A stretch of 64,000 nt of DNA from Aradus depressus (Eukaryota; Arthropoda; Insecta; Hemiptera; Aradidae). Of the stretch, positions 38,601 to 50,208 are shown piece after piece. The notes beneath the pieces are model-generated. The model was not told the DNA's origin and made no database searches. It saw only the letters and a program-made list of their open reading frames with translations. The position numbers and the translations under genes were made by a program. The stretch is from the NCBI GenBank assembly GCA_963662175.1, contig OY759215.1:23735079-23799078 (forward strand), written 5' to 3'. Positions within the stretch are counted from its first letter, which is position 1. Each line of letters opens with the position of its first letter.

Positions 38601-41417
38601 TTAGTCCACTAAACAAAATGCTGGAAGTAAGGGAATTAGGAGAACCTCCTCCAGGATGGGTGGTAAGGGCTCCATCCTCCAACCCTTGCAATAAACTGCC
38701 ACTAGAGGGAAGGAAAGTGATATAATTGGTTGGATCTGCTCCAGCGATTCCCTTAACTCCCGACCTTTACAGTCCTAAAACTGGTCTACTCTCGGGTTTC
38801 TCATTAAGTCAAATATTGAATATTATTCTTTCTTGGAAGAAGATATCTGTTTTTTTCTATTATTACGAACCAACGATAACAGTATTTCATCTCATGCCAT
38901 CTTGACTAATGTGCTCAAGATCGTGGTTTCGAAACCCGGCTATTTTTTATCCCTTAGGTTTTTTATCTGGTTGGTAGAAAAAAAAACTTGGAGCACGACG
39001 CCTTTCGGATGGGATTTAGGTTCTTTATCTGGTAGGTAAAAGGAAACTTAGAGCACGACGTCCTTCGGATGGGATTTCTAGCGATGATCCTGAGCCAGGT
39101 AATCGTGTCAAGTATACGTTAAATAATCCTACCCTAAGTAGAAACCTGGGTAGGCAAAATTTAGGATTCCCGTGGCTTATGTCGACCAGAACGGCAAAAA
39201 GCCCTATGTTTCACGTAAGCATAGGCATATCCAACCTCATAGTTAAAGACCGGGCATGAATCACAAAAACAGGAGGGAAGTGTTCAGCAGTTGAGAGTGA
39301 GAGTCGGCGAATATTTTGTAAAAATACGTCTCATTACTTTCATATTTGTTAAAAGGTTGTTTGTATTTGGTTAAATTAACATATGGAAATGTGAAAAGAG
39401 GTAATAAATATTCTGTAAAAGGATTGTAAATTGTTACTACACAGAACGTTTTTTGTCTGTTTAGCCCGAAGAGCAGGCTACCGATGAAACCTTTGAGCAG
39501 TTTGAAGAGCGAGTTTTGAACAAACGTGCAGCCCATATGTACCACCTGGTCAAGACGAAATTTCAGCAAACTGAGAAATTGTTCTTTTCTGCTTTGGTTG
39601 TGAGGAACAACAGGAAACAGGTAATTATGTCTTATATTGTCTGAGGAAACATTGCCGTTTTGCTTTGGCCTGCTCGAATTTCTCGACCTCAATCCCATTG
39701 AGTAGGTACATACTCCATAAAAGACTGAATCATGGTATGAGAGGCATACAGTGCCACCAACACTGAAAATGTGCTCAGAGTGCAATGAGAGTGAACAACT
39801 TCCCTTCTTATTTTTGAGTATGCCAAGATGTTGCCGTGCTGCCGTAAATCCAATAGAAGTACATAATATTCATGAACATTTTACTTTGATAATTTTTCTA
39901 TATCTATATTTAGATATCATTGTATAGTTTTCATTTGAAAAATTAATTAAAATGTTTTTAAAAGTAAAATTTCTTATTTATGAGATAGATGTCTACTGTA
40001 TAAAATGAGTGCTCATTTTTTTAAAATAGACCTGTAACAGCCAGATATATTTACAAAAGTGTTTTGTTCACTTGGATCATTTTGAAGTGTATAATTGATT
40101 TCTTATTTAAATTTACATAGAGAATATAAACTCTATTTTAATGTTTTACGAACTCTTCATTTCAAGAATTAAAAAAAACACTTCTGCCTGTCTGTGGACA
40201 TAACTCTCGATAGAATGAATGTATCGACATTTATGTGTATTCAGAAGCTCTAAGAACGTATATATTGATTTTCAGTCAAATCGGCCAAAGGAAAGAGGGG
40301 AGAATTTACACAAAATCTCTTAAACTGTCCGTTGTAAATGTATGTATTACAACATTTCATGTGTAAATTCAAAGCCTAGTCCACACTAGTTGATATGTTG
40401 CGCGATTTTGGTCTCTGAGACATGTCTCAGGTTGTCTACGAGACATGTCTATAGACCAATCCCCGTCTACGGGCCTGTTGCGAGACCAAAAATCGCAGGT
40501 CTAAAATCTCCCGATCGGAATGGGAGACCGCATGCAACGTTAGACATATTGCGCAACATTTTGACAGTGTGGACGTCACTCGGCGTATAGAGGCGAGACA
40601 CGTCCCAGTCTGTCTCCAGCTTCCGAGTGGTGTGGTTCGGCTCTTTACAGTTATTTTGAAAACATGTGGTCTAACGAGAAAGTTTTAAAACTAATTGAAG
40701 ATTACATTACCATGCGTCCTATTGTTTGTGGGATGTTACGAGTCCCGACTACAAAAACCGGTTAAAAAGAAAAGTGGCCCTGGAATCTCTGGCTGCCTAG
40801 GTCCTTCTGCGATCACTTCGCGCGTCCACCAACGTTTACTTACGTTTTCGCGTTCTTTCACTTGTAATTAGCACTAAGCAGGAACTCATTCCACACACAA
40901 CAATGTCCTCCATGGTGGACTGCGAAGATGAGACTGAGAAATTCACATGGTAGTGTGGACGCTAGACGAGACAAAGAACGGTGTCTCTAGACGGTCTATA
41001 GACCGTGTCTCGATACCGCCTATAGACAAATCGCGCAACATGGTCTACTAGTGTGTACTAGGCTTTAAGGACGACACCTGTACATTTTCAACGGAATGAG
41101 CCAAAGGGGAGGGGTATGGGAGGTGTATTGTTTATTGGTTTCGAAGATATAAGCGTTCAATCTGTACTCTGTTGGCCTCTAACCAACGCGAGGAAAGTAG
41201 TACTAATATGAACCATTAGTAAAGGCCTCAATTTATGTTGGGCCTGCGCAGTATTTATTCGAATAAATGAAATTGTATTTTATGTTTTCAGGCTGCGCAG
41301 AAGTTCTATTCGTTGTTGATGTTGAAGAAGTTCCAAGTTGTTGAACTGGAGCAGGAGGCCTCATATGCAGAAGTCCACATCGAGAAGGGGCCCAACTGGG
41401 AGAACCCAACTCTCTAA
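29478..41417 (+). CDS. Rad21: Rad21/verthandi cohesin kleisin subunit, complete 12-exon gene
   Basis: Kleisin that closes the SMC1-SMC3 cohesin ring and is cut by separase at anaphase. Coding exons: 29478-29621, 30659-30888, 31654-31840, 32717-32879, 34135-34303, 35165-35367, 35994-36214, 36650-36817, 37938-38207, 38368-38577, 39465-39620, 41292-41417. All introns are GT/AG, phases match, and the total is 2247 nt (748 aa plus TAA). The Rad21/Rec8 N-terminal domain ([20 protein letters not shown]) is in exons 1-3, the STAG-binding region ([10 protein letters not shown]) in exon 7, and the C-terminal winged helix that binds SMC1 in exons 11-12. The protein is longer than human RAD21 (631 aa) because of a Pro/Met-rich middle in exons 9-10. 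Candidate separase sites are DLLR (173-176) and ESLR (591-594). Confidence 0.97.
30659..30888 (+). CDS. Rad21: Rad21 coding exon 2
   Basis: Acceptor tttttag, donor gtaagt. It encodes [20 protein letters not shown] and [20 protein letters not shown], the most conserved part of the kleisin N-terminal domain. It ends on two bases of an Asn codon. Confidence 0.97.
31085..31300. repeat. Dispersed repeat with poly-G tract, Rad21 intron 2
   Basis: Contains ataactcgcgataggatga, gacccgaaatttcg, gttgattcagacc and aaccaaatcggtcaag, then a run of about 20 G (31276-31296). The same word order recurs at 40185-40345, 55378-55500 and 56335-56420. Confidence 0.55.
31654..31840 (+). CDS. Rad21: Rad21 coding exon 3
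   Basis: Acceptor ttttag, donor gtaact. It encodes [18 protein letters not shown] and then an acidic stretch with DLLR (residues 173-176) at the place of the first human separase site. Confidence 0.96.
32717..32879 (+). CDS. Rad21: Rad21 coding exon 4
   Basis: Acceptor gtttag, donor gtatgt after one base of a Gly codon. Low-conservation acidic linker with [14 protein letters not shown]. Confidence 0.93.
33286..34081 (-). mobile_element. Decayed mariner-like element in Rad21 intron 4
   Basis: Short inverted termini (CTATTAAATAACAAGTCT at 33286-33303; the reverse complement of 34064-34081 reads CTATTAAATAACGAGACT) enclose a transposase relic. Reading minus: an HTH remnant ([19 protein letters not shown]), then in another frame [22 protein letters not shown] and [20 protein letters not shown], then [14 protein letters not shown], and [13 protein letters not shown] near 33545-33580, all diagnostic of mariner DD34D transposases. 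Frameshifts and in-frame stops break it. The first ~100 residues are missing, so the right terminus lies directly against the HTH remnant. TA target duplications are not clear. Confidence 0.88.
33290..34049 (-). pseudogene. Mariner transposase pseudogene
   Basis: All three acidic positions of the DD34D triad can be located (in CDETW, VFFD and PDLAPCD), but they lie in different frames and stop codons intervene, for example right after VILEE at 33684. The N-terminal DNA-binding region is largely deleted. It is not functional. Confidence 0.88.
34135..34303 (+). CDS. Rad21: Rad21 coding exon 5
   Basis: Acceptor ggtag, donor gtaagt. It encodes [14 protein letters not shown], matching GGIFDDPP of vertebrate RAD21, and then an Asp run. 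The intron before it carries the mariner relic. Confidence 0.94.
35165..35367 (+). CDS. Rad21: Rad21 coding exon 6
   Basis: Acceptor gtttag, donor gtaagt. Pro-rich, ending [20 protein letters not shown], matching LVPNEEEAFALEPID of the family. Confidence 0.95.
35994..36214 (+). CDS. Rad21: Rad21 coding exon 7 (STAG-binding region)
   Basis: Acceptor ttaag, donor gtattt. It encodes [35 protein letters not shown] and [16 protein letters not shown], the conserved central block. Confidence 0.97.
36650..36817 (+). CDS. Rad21: Rad21 coding exon 8
   Basis: Acceptor tttcag, donor gtgagt. It starts [10 protein letters not shown], then has a Pro run and the basic cluster RRGRKRK, a likely nuclear localisation signal. 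Confidence 0.92.
37938..38207 (+). CDS. Rad21: Rad21 coding exon 9 (Pro/Met-rich)
   Basis: Acceptor gtccag, donor gtttgt. Disordered Pro/Met/Ser/Asp-rich segment with repeated PMS-A-P words. It is open and in phase, with GC-rich codons unlike the introns. Confidence 0.9.
38368..38577 (+). CDS. Rad21: Rad21 coding exon 10
   Basis: Acceptor gatcag, donor gtaagt. It starts [11 protein letters not shown], where ESLR (38383-38394) resembles the second separase site of human RAD21 (EEPSR). The phrase NMGYEEG occurs twice. Confidence 0.92.
38905..39272 (+). mobile_element. tRNA-derived SINE in Rad21 intron 10, with internal duplication
   Basis: Contains the B box (ggtttcgaaacccgg, 38931-38941), the middle words ttatctggttggt, gagcacgac, ttcggatgggatt and gcgatgatcctgagcc, then the cctaccctaagt, gggtaggcaaaattta and tagttaaagaccgggcatga tail. 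About 57 bp (ttatctgg through tcggatggga) are duplicated in tandem. Confidence 0.8.
39465..39620 (+). CDS. Rad21: Rad21 coding exon 11 (winged helix part 1)
   Basis: Acceptor gtttag, donor gtaatt. It encodes [19 protein letters not shown] and ends NNRKQ at the position where human RAD21 has NRKQAAAKF. Confidence 0.95.
40185..40345. repeat. Dispersed repeat, Rad21 intron 11
   Basis: Carries ataactctcgatagaatgaa, gtatcgacatttatg, gtattcagaagctct and gattttcagtcaaatcggcc, the same family as 31085 and 55378. Confidence 0.55.
40371..41066 (+). mobile_element. PIF/Harbinger-like MITE with MADF remnant, Rad21 intron 11
   Basis: About 696 bp with inverted ends: AAAGCCTAGTCCACACTAGT at the left and the complementary AGTGTGTACTAGGCTTT at the right, each continuing with GCGCGATTT or AAATCGCGC words. 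The flanks read TCA and TAA, compatible with a mutated 3-bp TWA duplication. Inside, at 40664-40800, is a MADF-domain fragment typical of the accessory protein of these transposons. Confidence 0.7.
40664..40800 (+). pseudogene. MADF-domain fragment inside the Harbinger-like MITE, frameshifted
   Basis: Starts [14 protein letters not shown] and, after a one-base shift near 40728-40732, continues [15 protein letters not shown] and ESLAA then a stop. MADF domains bind DNA, and PIF/Harbinger elements encode one beside the transposase. The frame is broken. Confidence 0.65.
41292..41417 (+). CDS. Rad21: Rad21 coding exon 12 (winged helix part 2, stop)
   Basis: Acceptor tttcag. It encodes [20 protein letters not shown] and ends with TAA at 41415-41417. 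It carries the SMC1-binding winged helix. A candidate poly(A) signal, AATAAA, lies at 41812-41817. Confidence 0.97.
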   Translation, partial: AAQKFYSLLMLKKFQVVELEQEASYAEVHIEKGPNWENPTL

Positions 41418-44400
41418 TTGTTTAAAAGACCAATCCCACTATTATTAATTATTATTATTATTATTATATTAATAGTATTTTTTATTACATATCGACAATT
41501 CCGTCAGATCGACCAGAGGATCGAACCTCATGCTCTCCTATTTACCTAATATCATTTCTTGTAACTTCAAAACTGTGAAATTACATAGCCATAAACGTTG
41601 ATAAATTTCCTGAACGCTTGAGAGTGTTTTGCTTGAAAATCGCTGGCCCAATAATACACATTATAGAACACTATACCAAATTTGGTCGGAATTGATCCAT
41701 TAGTCGAATGTGACTTGACGGTCTTATACATTTTCTGAAATGATTGGCTGATTCTGAAGACATAGAGAAAAAAAAAACTTATATTTTTATGATTATGTAA
41801 CATTCCCGAAAAATAAAATGAATCTGGCATTTTTTTTCAACTATTTTTCATTCATAAGTCGAGTGCAATTAGTTTTTTACCTGGGAACCCGTTTATAATG
41901 AATGGATTTTCATGAAATATTTTTTTTTTCTAATCGTAAGAACTTTTAATCTTTTACAAAAAAAATAGTGCTAATAATTAATTAAACAAATAATTCTTAA
42001 TTTTCAAATGAATTTTCATGTTTTTCTCAATAAAATTATTATTTATAATCCTAATTAGTCACAAAAACACGAGAGACATACTTTCACAGAAAAAAAATCC
42101 AAATTTTTTTTTATTTTATTTATTTAGAAAAAGTGATACTATGGAAGAAATTAATGTCGAAATGTAAACATTTTTGTAATTCGAATGTGATCGGCAAAAA
42201 ATAGGTGATTCTATGTTCAAAAAGTCAAAATTGAAATCATATTTTAAAAGTTTTTCAAAACTTTTTTAAAATGTATCAATCATTGTCTTTTATTTCTGTA
42301 AAATTAAACAAATGGAAAATATCGGAGCTCTTTTCATCACTTATTTTAAGAGCAGCAAAACTAACATCTGCCGCTCTGCTCCTTCCTCCAGGTCCCTTCG
42401 AAAATTTCAGTAGAGCTACGAAAACCGTAAAAATAGGAAAAAACAATGAATAGTTTCAATATCGAGGTCCTATTGTGTAAGACCTATCCAAAGTCGTTTA
42501 TTAGTCGCGAAAAACATGATTCATTCGATAATTAAGAAATAATTATTAGCAATGTTTTTTTTAATATAAAAGATTACAGTTCTTACGATGAAGAAAGTTT
42601 CATGAAAATCTATTCACTATAGACGGGTTCCGAGATTTTACATTTTTCACGGCTAACTGCACTCGACTATATGTTGTCACTATGAAGTCCTCGAAATACA
42701 ATACATACCGGAAATCAGCCAACATGGTTCCAGAACAAATTTTCGAATATTCTATTTTTTCACAATGGATACTTCCGTATGTTCACTGTTCAAAGTAATC
42801 TACCTTATTTTAGGTAAGTATCGTGAATGTGACGCTAGTTTTCTCGGGACAATATCTATCCAATTTGATCTTACATAACATTTAATACATTTCCATTGAT
42901 TCAATTATTTTTTGCCCTATTAACTTCTATACATCCGTTAATAGGGTTATGTTTTGGGTCTTTGACCTAAGGAACCTGTAAATTTGGTGATCTAAATCCT
43001 AATTAGCATTACCCATATCAAATAATTTTACCGTTAGCCAAAAATAGATTATTTTATTCGTTATGAAAAATAACATAACATTTGAAAAGCATTTAAAAAA
43101 AAAAAAAGGATTTTCCTTCAACAAAAAAAAAATTTCACTCAAAAAAACTTTTTTAAAACCAGCCGAAATCCAAGCAACATGTAAACAACGAATTTTCAAT
43201 CTTTTGTCCCTTCTCTCAAAGTAATTTCACAAAAGAACTAAACATGTGTATTTGTCCATCAAACTGGCACCTCTTGAGATTGTACAAAAGTTAAGTAAAT
43301 CGTAGATGTCCCTAATTTTCTTTAATTGGTCGATATGACTTGGAAGAGTTGATAAATATTTATATAGGACAGTACCTCGTGTGTTTCACCTAATTGTAAA
43401 TAAGATTATTTTTATGAGAAAGAGAGAAAAAAACAAAAAAAAAAAGCGCTTTCCCTGAGTTAGACATTGTCAAGAAATTACTAGAAAATTAAAATGAATA
43501 AGTAAGGCTAATTTATTAAATTTATTTTTCCTTTTCTTTAAAGGTTTTACTGTAAAAAGCGTTGTTTTTATTATATTTTTTTTTTTTTAAGAACTGAAAA
43601 ATGAAAAGAAAGGCACAAGGTTACTGTATTGTAATTATATTCGAGCACTGGGTCGTAAAGAGGATAAATATTGTAAACAAAACTATTGACTTCTTATGAA
43701 AAGTATTTATTGTATAGATAAAAAAAAGAACAGAGAAATAATTAATGTAAAAATTTTATATAGCTAATATATATTAGATGTTAAATTTCCCTGATAGCTA
43801 AATTGTTTTTTTAAAAACAAATTCAGCTTTTAAAGCTGATATATATATATATATATATATATATTCTTTCTGGGGGAATTAAGTTATTCTAATAGTTTCG
43901 TAAGTTAATTTTGCAATTTATTTTCTTTATTCTTTTTTGTATGAAACCTGTACATGTTTATTTTCCTCTTTACATTTTCGAATAATATTCATATAATGTT
44001 CGTGGGTATTGGCAGAGGCTGTTTTGCAATATCAGTATCCTCCAATATTATCCATTTTTTATTTATTTTTATAGAAAATATTTTGAAAATCCTTATTTTG
44101 CAAGGCTAATATTAAAGAAAATTCACTTATTTCTTCTTTTCTTTTCTCTCCATTCAAAATATATAAAAAAACATATTGGACTTTTTTTTTTTGACAAATT
44201 AAATTCATATTTTTGTGGGATAGTTTCCTTTACCCCATGAAAAAAAGACCCTCTCAATTATTTCAGATATTTTTGAACGTAGTGAAAGACTTTGTAGGGG
44301 TATCATAGATGGTTTTTTAAAAACAAAATTTTTTCAAATTATTTACAAATTTCAGTTCTATTGGGTATACGTATGTACATTTAAAAAAATGTTGCTTATG

Positions 44401-44676
44401 TAAAGGACGTGAAAAGTGTAACATATGTCTTTTCCAAATTTGACTATTTATTATATTTTCTTGATTAAGTTACAAATAATGCCCTCAATGGAAGATAGGG
44501 GACACTCAGTAGGAAAAGTTACAATTTCTCGTTTATGAAAATGCGTTTATGGTATATTTCACGTGTTAATACAGATATATATTGCATTGTGCATGTATTA
44601 TTACAGATATGGATGTCATGGTATTTGTAATTTGAGTTCGAAATTGTTTATATTCATTCAACTGCAATATCAAGTA
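41418..44676. other. Rad21 3' UTR and downstream AT-rich DNA
   Basis: No gene recognised. It contains an ATT microsatellite right after the stop (41442-41468), a candidate poly(A) signal at 41812 and a TA repeat at 43838-43863. Confidence 0.55.
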
Positions 44677-45055
44677 AGGGCCTCTGGTGGCACAGAGATA
44701 GCCTGCGTGGCTACTTTGTTCAAGATCGCGGGTTCATATCCGGCAGAAGGAGGCCCTTTCGTTTTTGTTTTTTTTTATTTGGGAGGTAACAAACATTGAG
44801 CAACTCGGGTCTTTCGGAGAGGTCGTTGCAATGGTGATCCCGAGCCTGTTAGACCCTGCGATGTTTGATACTCTTTAAAGACCCCCCTGCCCTAATTAAA
44901 TCTGAGGTGTCAAAATTTTGGACTTCCACAGTGGAGCTTCCAGGGAAGGATGAGTGCATTGTATGCTTAGGTCCCTAGGTGTACATGTGTTGGTCTGACA
45001 CAAGAATGCCCCTACTGGTTAGTAACTTCTTCAATAATAAAGATAAAATATTTAA
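44677..45055 (+). mobile_element. tRNA-like SINE, related second subfamily
   Basis: Head with gcctctggtggcacagagat and B box gcgggttcatatccgg. The body has tctttcggagaggtcg, gatcccgagcct, ctctttaaagacccccctgc and tgcttaggtccctaggtgta, ending in an AATAAAGATAAAAT-type tail. The tail words recur at 61430-61500. Confidence 0.65.
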
Positions 45056-48000
45056 GAAAAAAAGGGGACATTTGAAAAGAGTGGTGTTTGCATTTTTACT
45101 TTTATGCAAGCAGAATTAAAGAAAAAGAAAATTATAAACTAAAAAATTGAAATTTATATAATGAATGTTACAGAATTATGTTCTTTGAAAAATCTATTTT
45201 TTTATACCTTCAAATCTTTTAATATGTTCAAAAAAAGATATGAAATAATTGAGTGTGTTTTTTTCATGGAGTAGAAGAGTTGGATTACGGCTAGGAGTAC
45301 CCAGATATATTCCAACGGCTTTATGCAAGGAGAATCACTCTTAAACAACTTTCTAGTTCGTTTTTTAGTTACCATCATTCGTTATCTACTAAATTATTTA
45401 AATTAGAAAAAAAAAAAAGATAACGAAATAATTTAACAAATGAAAATGTATATATACTTCCCAATGTTGTTTAGAGGGGCCTCCGAGCAATTTTAATGTT
45501 AATTTATTCTTAATACAACACTGGATTGGACAAGTTTTTCGGTTATAACAAAAAGTTTGAAAGAAAACTAGTTATTTTTCTGTGTTTTCAAATACTCTTC
45601 CCTATTATATATTCCAGAGAGGGGAAGAACTGTTGGTCTTCGCAATGGCGTATCAATAATTGTTAGTAGAGACCGAATTTGTATGTGATCTAAAATGCCA
45701 TATAAGTGTCGGTCGTTTCGAAGGTATAATAAAATAAAAAACATAAGCATTGAAGAGGCTGCTGACGAGTTAAGAAAGCTTCCGCATTCTCAGTTTTTTA
45801 TTTTTTCTATAACTAATATTTAATGCAATATGCATAATTTTTATCTTTGTTTTAATTATGTAACCTCTACATTTTAAACATTTATTAAAAAAAAAATAAA
45901 TAATTCGGCCCTTTTAGTTATGTGATTGATATAGTTTATTTATTTTTATAATTTTTTAGAATGTATTTTAAATAGATTTTTATATGTATTTTTTTTTTGG
46001 TATGAGAATAAATAAAAAAAATAACGAGTACATTCATGTGAATGGGCTATCCTAATCTCTTCTGGCAATCTTCTAAGGCTGCCCGTGTTTATAGGCTCAT
46101 ATAAAGAATTCTCTGTCATATAAAGTATTTATATTGGCTTTGTCCAATTTGCTTAACATTACACTATTCCCCTATTTTTAGATCTTAAAACCCGGAAGGG
46201 GCCTATAAAGCGGAAGTTTATTTTGAAAATGGAACCTGAGATCCATACATGATAATTTATTAACCAGAACTACACATCTCATCTGCTATAATTGTTACGT
46301 ACCATCGACTCTTTATTATTTCGACAGGTAAATTGATGAAAATAAGTCCGCCAAAAGTATATTTTAATTATATATTTTGAACTATTCCATACAAATATGA
46401 AATATTGAATCTAAAATAAACACGTTAAGAGGTCTATTATATTTTTAAATATTTTATTATTAGTTTAAATTATATTTATTTATTTATGTATTTATACATC
46501 TTTTTTTTTTAAATTTGTATTTGTTTACAAAGAGACCAACATTTAATTGTAAATATCTATTTTTCTCATTTTTTTTCTTTTACATGTATGTTGTAAGAAG
46601 ATGGAGAAATAAGAAAAGTACAATTTTTGAAAGCTTATTATTAACCATATGAGGGTGTTAGAATCCAACCAGACTATCTTCAGAGTAGATACATTTTCAT
46701 GGAAGCAGGAAACTCTACCATGGCGTGAAGGCTTCCGACGGGGATGGTTTTGTATGGTAAAATAGTTCCTTTTAATCCCAATTTTGTACATTAAAATTGT
46801 TGTTTTCTGTAATAGTTTCTTGCCTCTTGCCTGTCAAAGTCTATTGAAAGAAATAATAAACTGTTCTTAATATAAAAACAATTTCTCACTGATAATATAG
46901 CCTCACTTAGAGTATTGGTTCCTTTGGAGATTGCTGACTTTGATTTGAAAACTGTTTTTTTTTTTTCCAACTCGATTTCGAGAGCATTGCCTTAAAGTAA
47001 TCATATTCAATGCACATTTAAATGTAGAATGCAACCTGTGAATAACTAATTTTCAATTATAAGTGGAGATACCTGCCTGATTCAAACACCCTCATGTATC
47101 GAAAGAGGTCCCCTACTGACTTCTTTTCTGAAACCTGACTTAATTTCCCAAAACACGATGTAGGCAAACAACATAAGGCGGAACTTTTTTTTGATAGGGG
47201 GGGAGGAGTAAACAAGGTTACAGTATGGTCTGTTCCAAAAAATGTGTTCAGTTTCTCATTCTAACGAAAACAAAAGCCGACCATTCATAGTTTCCTACAC
47301 TCTCCACTCACCTTGTTCTATCACCTCAACTGGAAGTGCCCATACAACCTTTTCTTTGCTGATACACTCCGAAAAACTCATTCGATTGTAATTTGTTGAG
47401 AAAATGTATCAACTTCGCAACTATTATTATTTATTTTATTTTTTTATTAGATTAGTTTATTTATTATTTGACGAGCTCGGATATTTCAGGGCAGACATTT
47501 TTATCATAATTATATTAAATTCAGTGTAATATAAAAAATTAAAATTCATAACAAATTCTCTGATGGTACTAGCCGCAAGTTCCCACTTTGTATTTGTTTT
47601 GCTGATTATTTTTTTTATTCATTGAATTTTCAGCTTCAGCCAAAAATCTGCTGTTGCCTTCTAAAAATTGTACTCTTATTTCTTCGTATTTTTGTTTCTT
47701 CTCTATTTATCGACTGCTATACATATATATATACACATTAGTATGTTTTATTTTTAGTCTTGTTATATTGATAAATATATGCTTAGCACACTCCTGGCAT
47801 ATAAATCTGTAAAACCATTGTTTTCAGCTGCTCTTGTTTTGGAATTCACCATTTATCTCTCATTGACTGTTTATAATAGCATGGGTTTGCAAATACACCC
47901 AATTTCATTCGCTACTATGTATACGTTGAATAAATTTAATTTTGCAATTCTTTTTTGAAAATTCTCCCTTCGGAGCTTACAGTATGGTATTCATAAGATC

Positions 48001-49155
48001 TCAAGATTCCATTTTATAAAATTCTTCTATATAATGTTTGACTCGAACAGTCCGGGGAAAGGTTAAATCTTTCTTATCGGCAAATTGCACTTTTTGACAA
48101 GTGCGTGAACAATTAATAAAAAGTAATTTATTTTTAATATTGTCATATCAGAAAAGTTATTGTCATTGGTAAGTTTTTTTTTTTTTTTTTTTTTTTCTTC
48201 GGGAGAACAGTTAGTGCAGTTGGAAATCTGTGATTTATGTAAAAAGAAATGGTGAATTGCAATTTCAAATTTATTTTCATTAATAGAAATGAGATATGAG
48301 CACATATCTCTTCTGATTGGTTCGAGGGGCTTATACCAAAAGCATAACTGACCTCTTTTACCACACATGAGAGATATAGCATAATTTGTACAAAATAAAA
48401 ACATATTTTTTAGGAATTGTTAGTTATTGTTTGGGAAGCTTGATATTCCATTTGTTTTAAAATATTAATACAATTTGTATATATTTTTTTTGTAACACAA
48501 GATCGAGATTGTAGAATGTAAAAACAAAAACTGTTCTTAAAGTAAATTCACATATAATAGGTAGGTTGAGTTAGGACATATTAAATATAAATGGATTAAA
48601 GAGTATTAATAACATATTTAACATAATTTATAATGTTATTTTTATGTACAAATCTTATATATGTATGAATATACAAATGTATGTCAATTTGTTATATTTG
48701 GAGTATTTGTAATATACACTGTTTTAAAATAGTTTTGTATTTATTTATTGTCATATCTCATAGTCAGTATTTATGACAGTTCCTCCTCGCTTGGATTATT
48801 AACAACCTAGCTGGTTGGCTGGCTAGAAATTTGGGTTCCAGTAACAAAGGCACTACCAACTGGCTTAACTTCATAGGCCAGTCAATATCTACATAAAATA
48901 GAGAGAGTTTCATTGAAAACAAGGTCGGGTATCTATAATTTTTTGGTATGTTTTAGTGACCAAGGCCACAACTAAAAAACCAAGTTTGCGGAAACGGAGG
49001 CCTTGTGCAACCAGAGTTATAACGAAAAAACATTAGGTTTTTGCTCAATATCTTTTTTCCTATGCATCGGAAAGCAAAAGTAATAATTAAAATTAAAGGG
49101 GACAAAATTTGCTTCAATTTTCATATATAAGATATTTTTCTACGGGCAATAGTTT
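45056..49155. other. Intergenic, AT-rich, no gene recognised
   Basis: Poly-A and poly-T tracts and short random open frames only. Nothing with a recognisable domain or splice structure was found. Confidence 0.5.
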
Positions 49156-49680
49156 TTGAACTATTCAAGAGCATTCAAAATGGTACCGACCCAAGACTGC
49201 CAGATATCATTCCTTTCGGACGTACCAGACCGTCCTACCGACACAGATCAATGGCTCGCTCCGATTCAAGCCAGTAAAGATTCTGCATTAAAATCTTTAC
49301 TGAAATTCATTTCATATCGCTGCAAGAAAGTGACGTGGGGCTTGCAGCTGTCAAAAAGCGGGACATTTTGACTGATAACTTTCTGTCGTGGTCAGTAATG
49401 CCAAAACGCTCCTACTTCTACTTTGGAAGAGAGTGACGTTGATGAAGATGAGGCTCTGAGTGTTTTAGAAGACATTGAGGAGCTTGTCACCAATCCTTCA
49501 CATTCGCATTACAGGCAACATAATGAGTGATGAAGAGGATTATTCAACACAAGGACCTTCAAAGCGATGTAAAACTACAATGATTCAAGTGACTTTCATA
49601 CTGAAATCAAATGTTCAAATTCCTATAATAAAATCCCCCTTCATATCAACGGCAATATAGTTTTGAATCCAACTCGCATG
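49156..49680 (+). pseudogene. Decayed transposon-associated coding fragment
   Basis: An open stretch, DRPTDTDQWLAPIQ and LKSLLKFISYRCKK, recalls the region before a Cys-rich zinc cluster found in arthropod transposon-associated proteins, but the cysteines mostly are gone. A Glu/Asp-rich piece (EEDYSTQGPSKRCK) follows in another frame. Low certainty. Confidence 0.3.
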
Positions 49681-50208
49681 CTCTTGTGACCCATTTCCTT
49701 CGTCCTATTTCACGGAAAATTGTGTGCTTATGGGGTTTTGACTTTAACAAAATTTGTCGATTCATTCATTACGTCTGCAGTCATTGGAGCTTTTGAGTTA
49801 AGCCCCCTCTGATCCCCCTTCTATTCTGTAGATTCCGATAAAAATTAATAGGTGTCCTTATGATGTTTTGAATTCACATATGAAATAATGTGTCGATAGA
49901 TTCATTACAACGGCAGTTATTAGTTTTTGTGAGATCTCCCCCTATTCCCCTCTTCCCGTTGATCGATTTAACTGAAAATAAAAAGGTCGGAAAACATGAA
50001 ATTCCGGCGAAAACTCAACTTCGAATTTCTGACTGATTACATAACTTTGTATTGCTGAGGAAGTGAAAAAATATGTATAGCCCGGAGAGAAATACTCAGA
50101 TCAAATTATATGGTTATATCTTGATGCCTATAAATCTATTTGCGCTGATCTCTAGCTTTCTTAGCGATCAATCAGCCACTTATAACCTAGCTGTATACTT
50201 GTACTATA

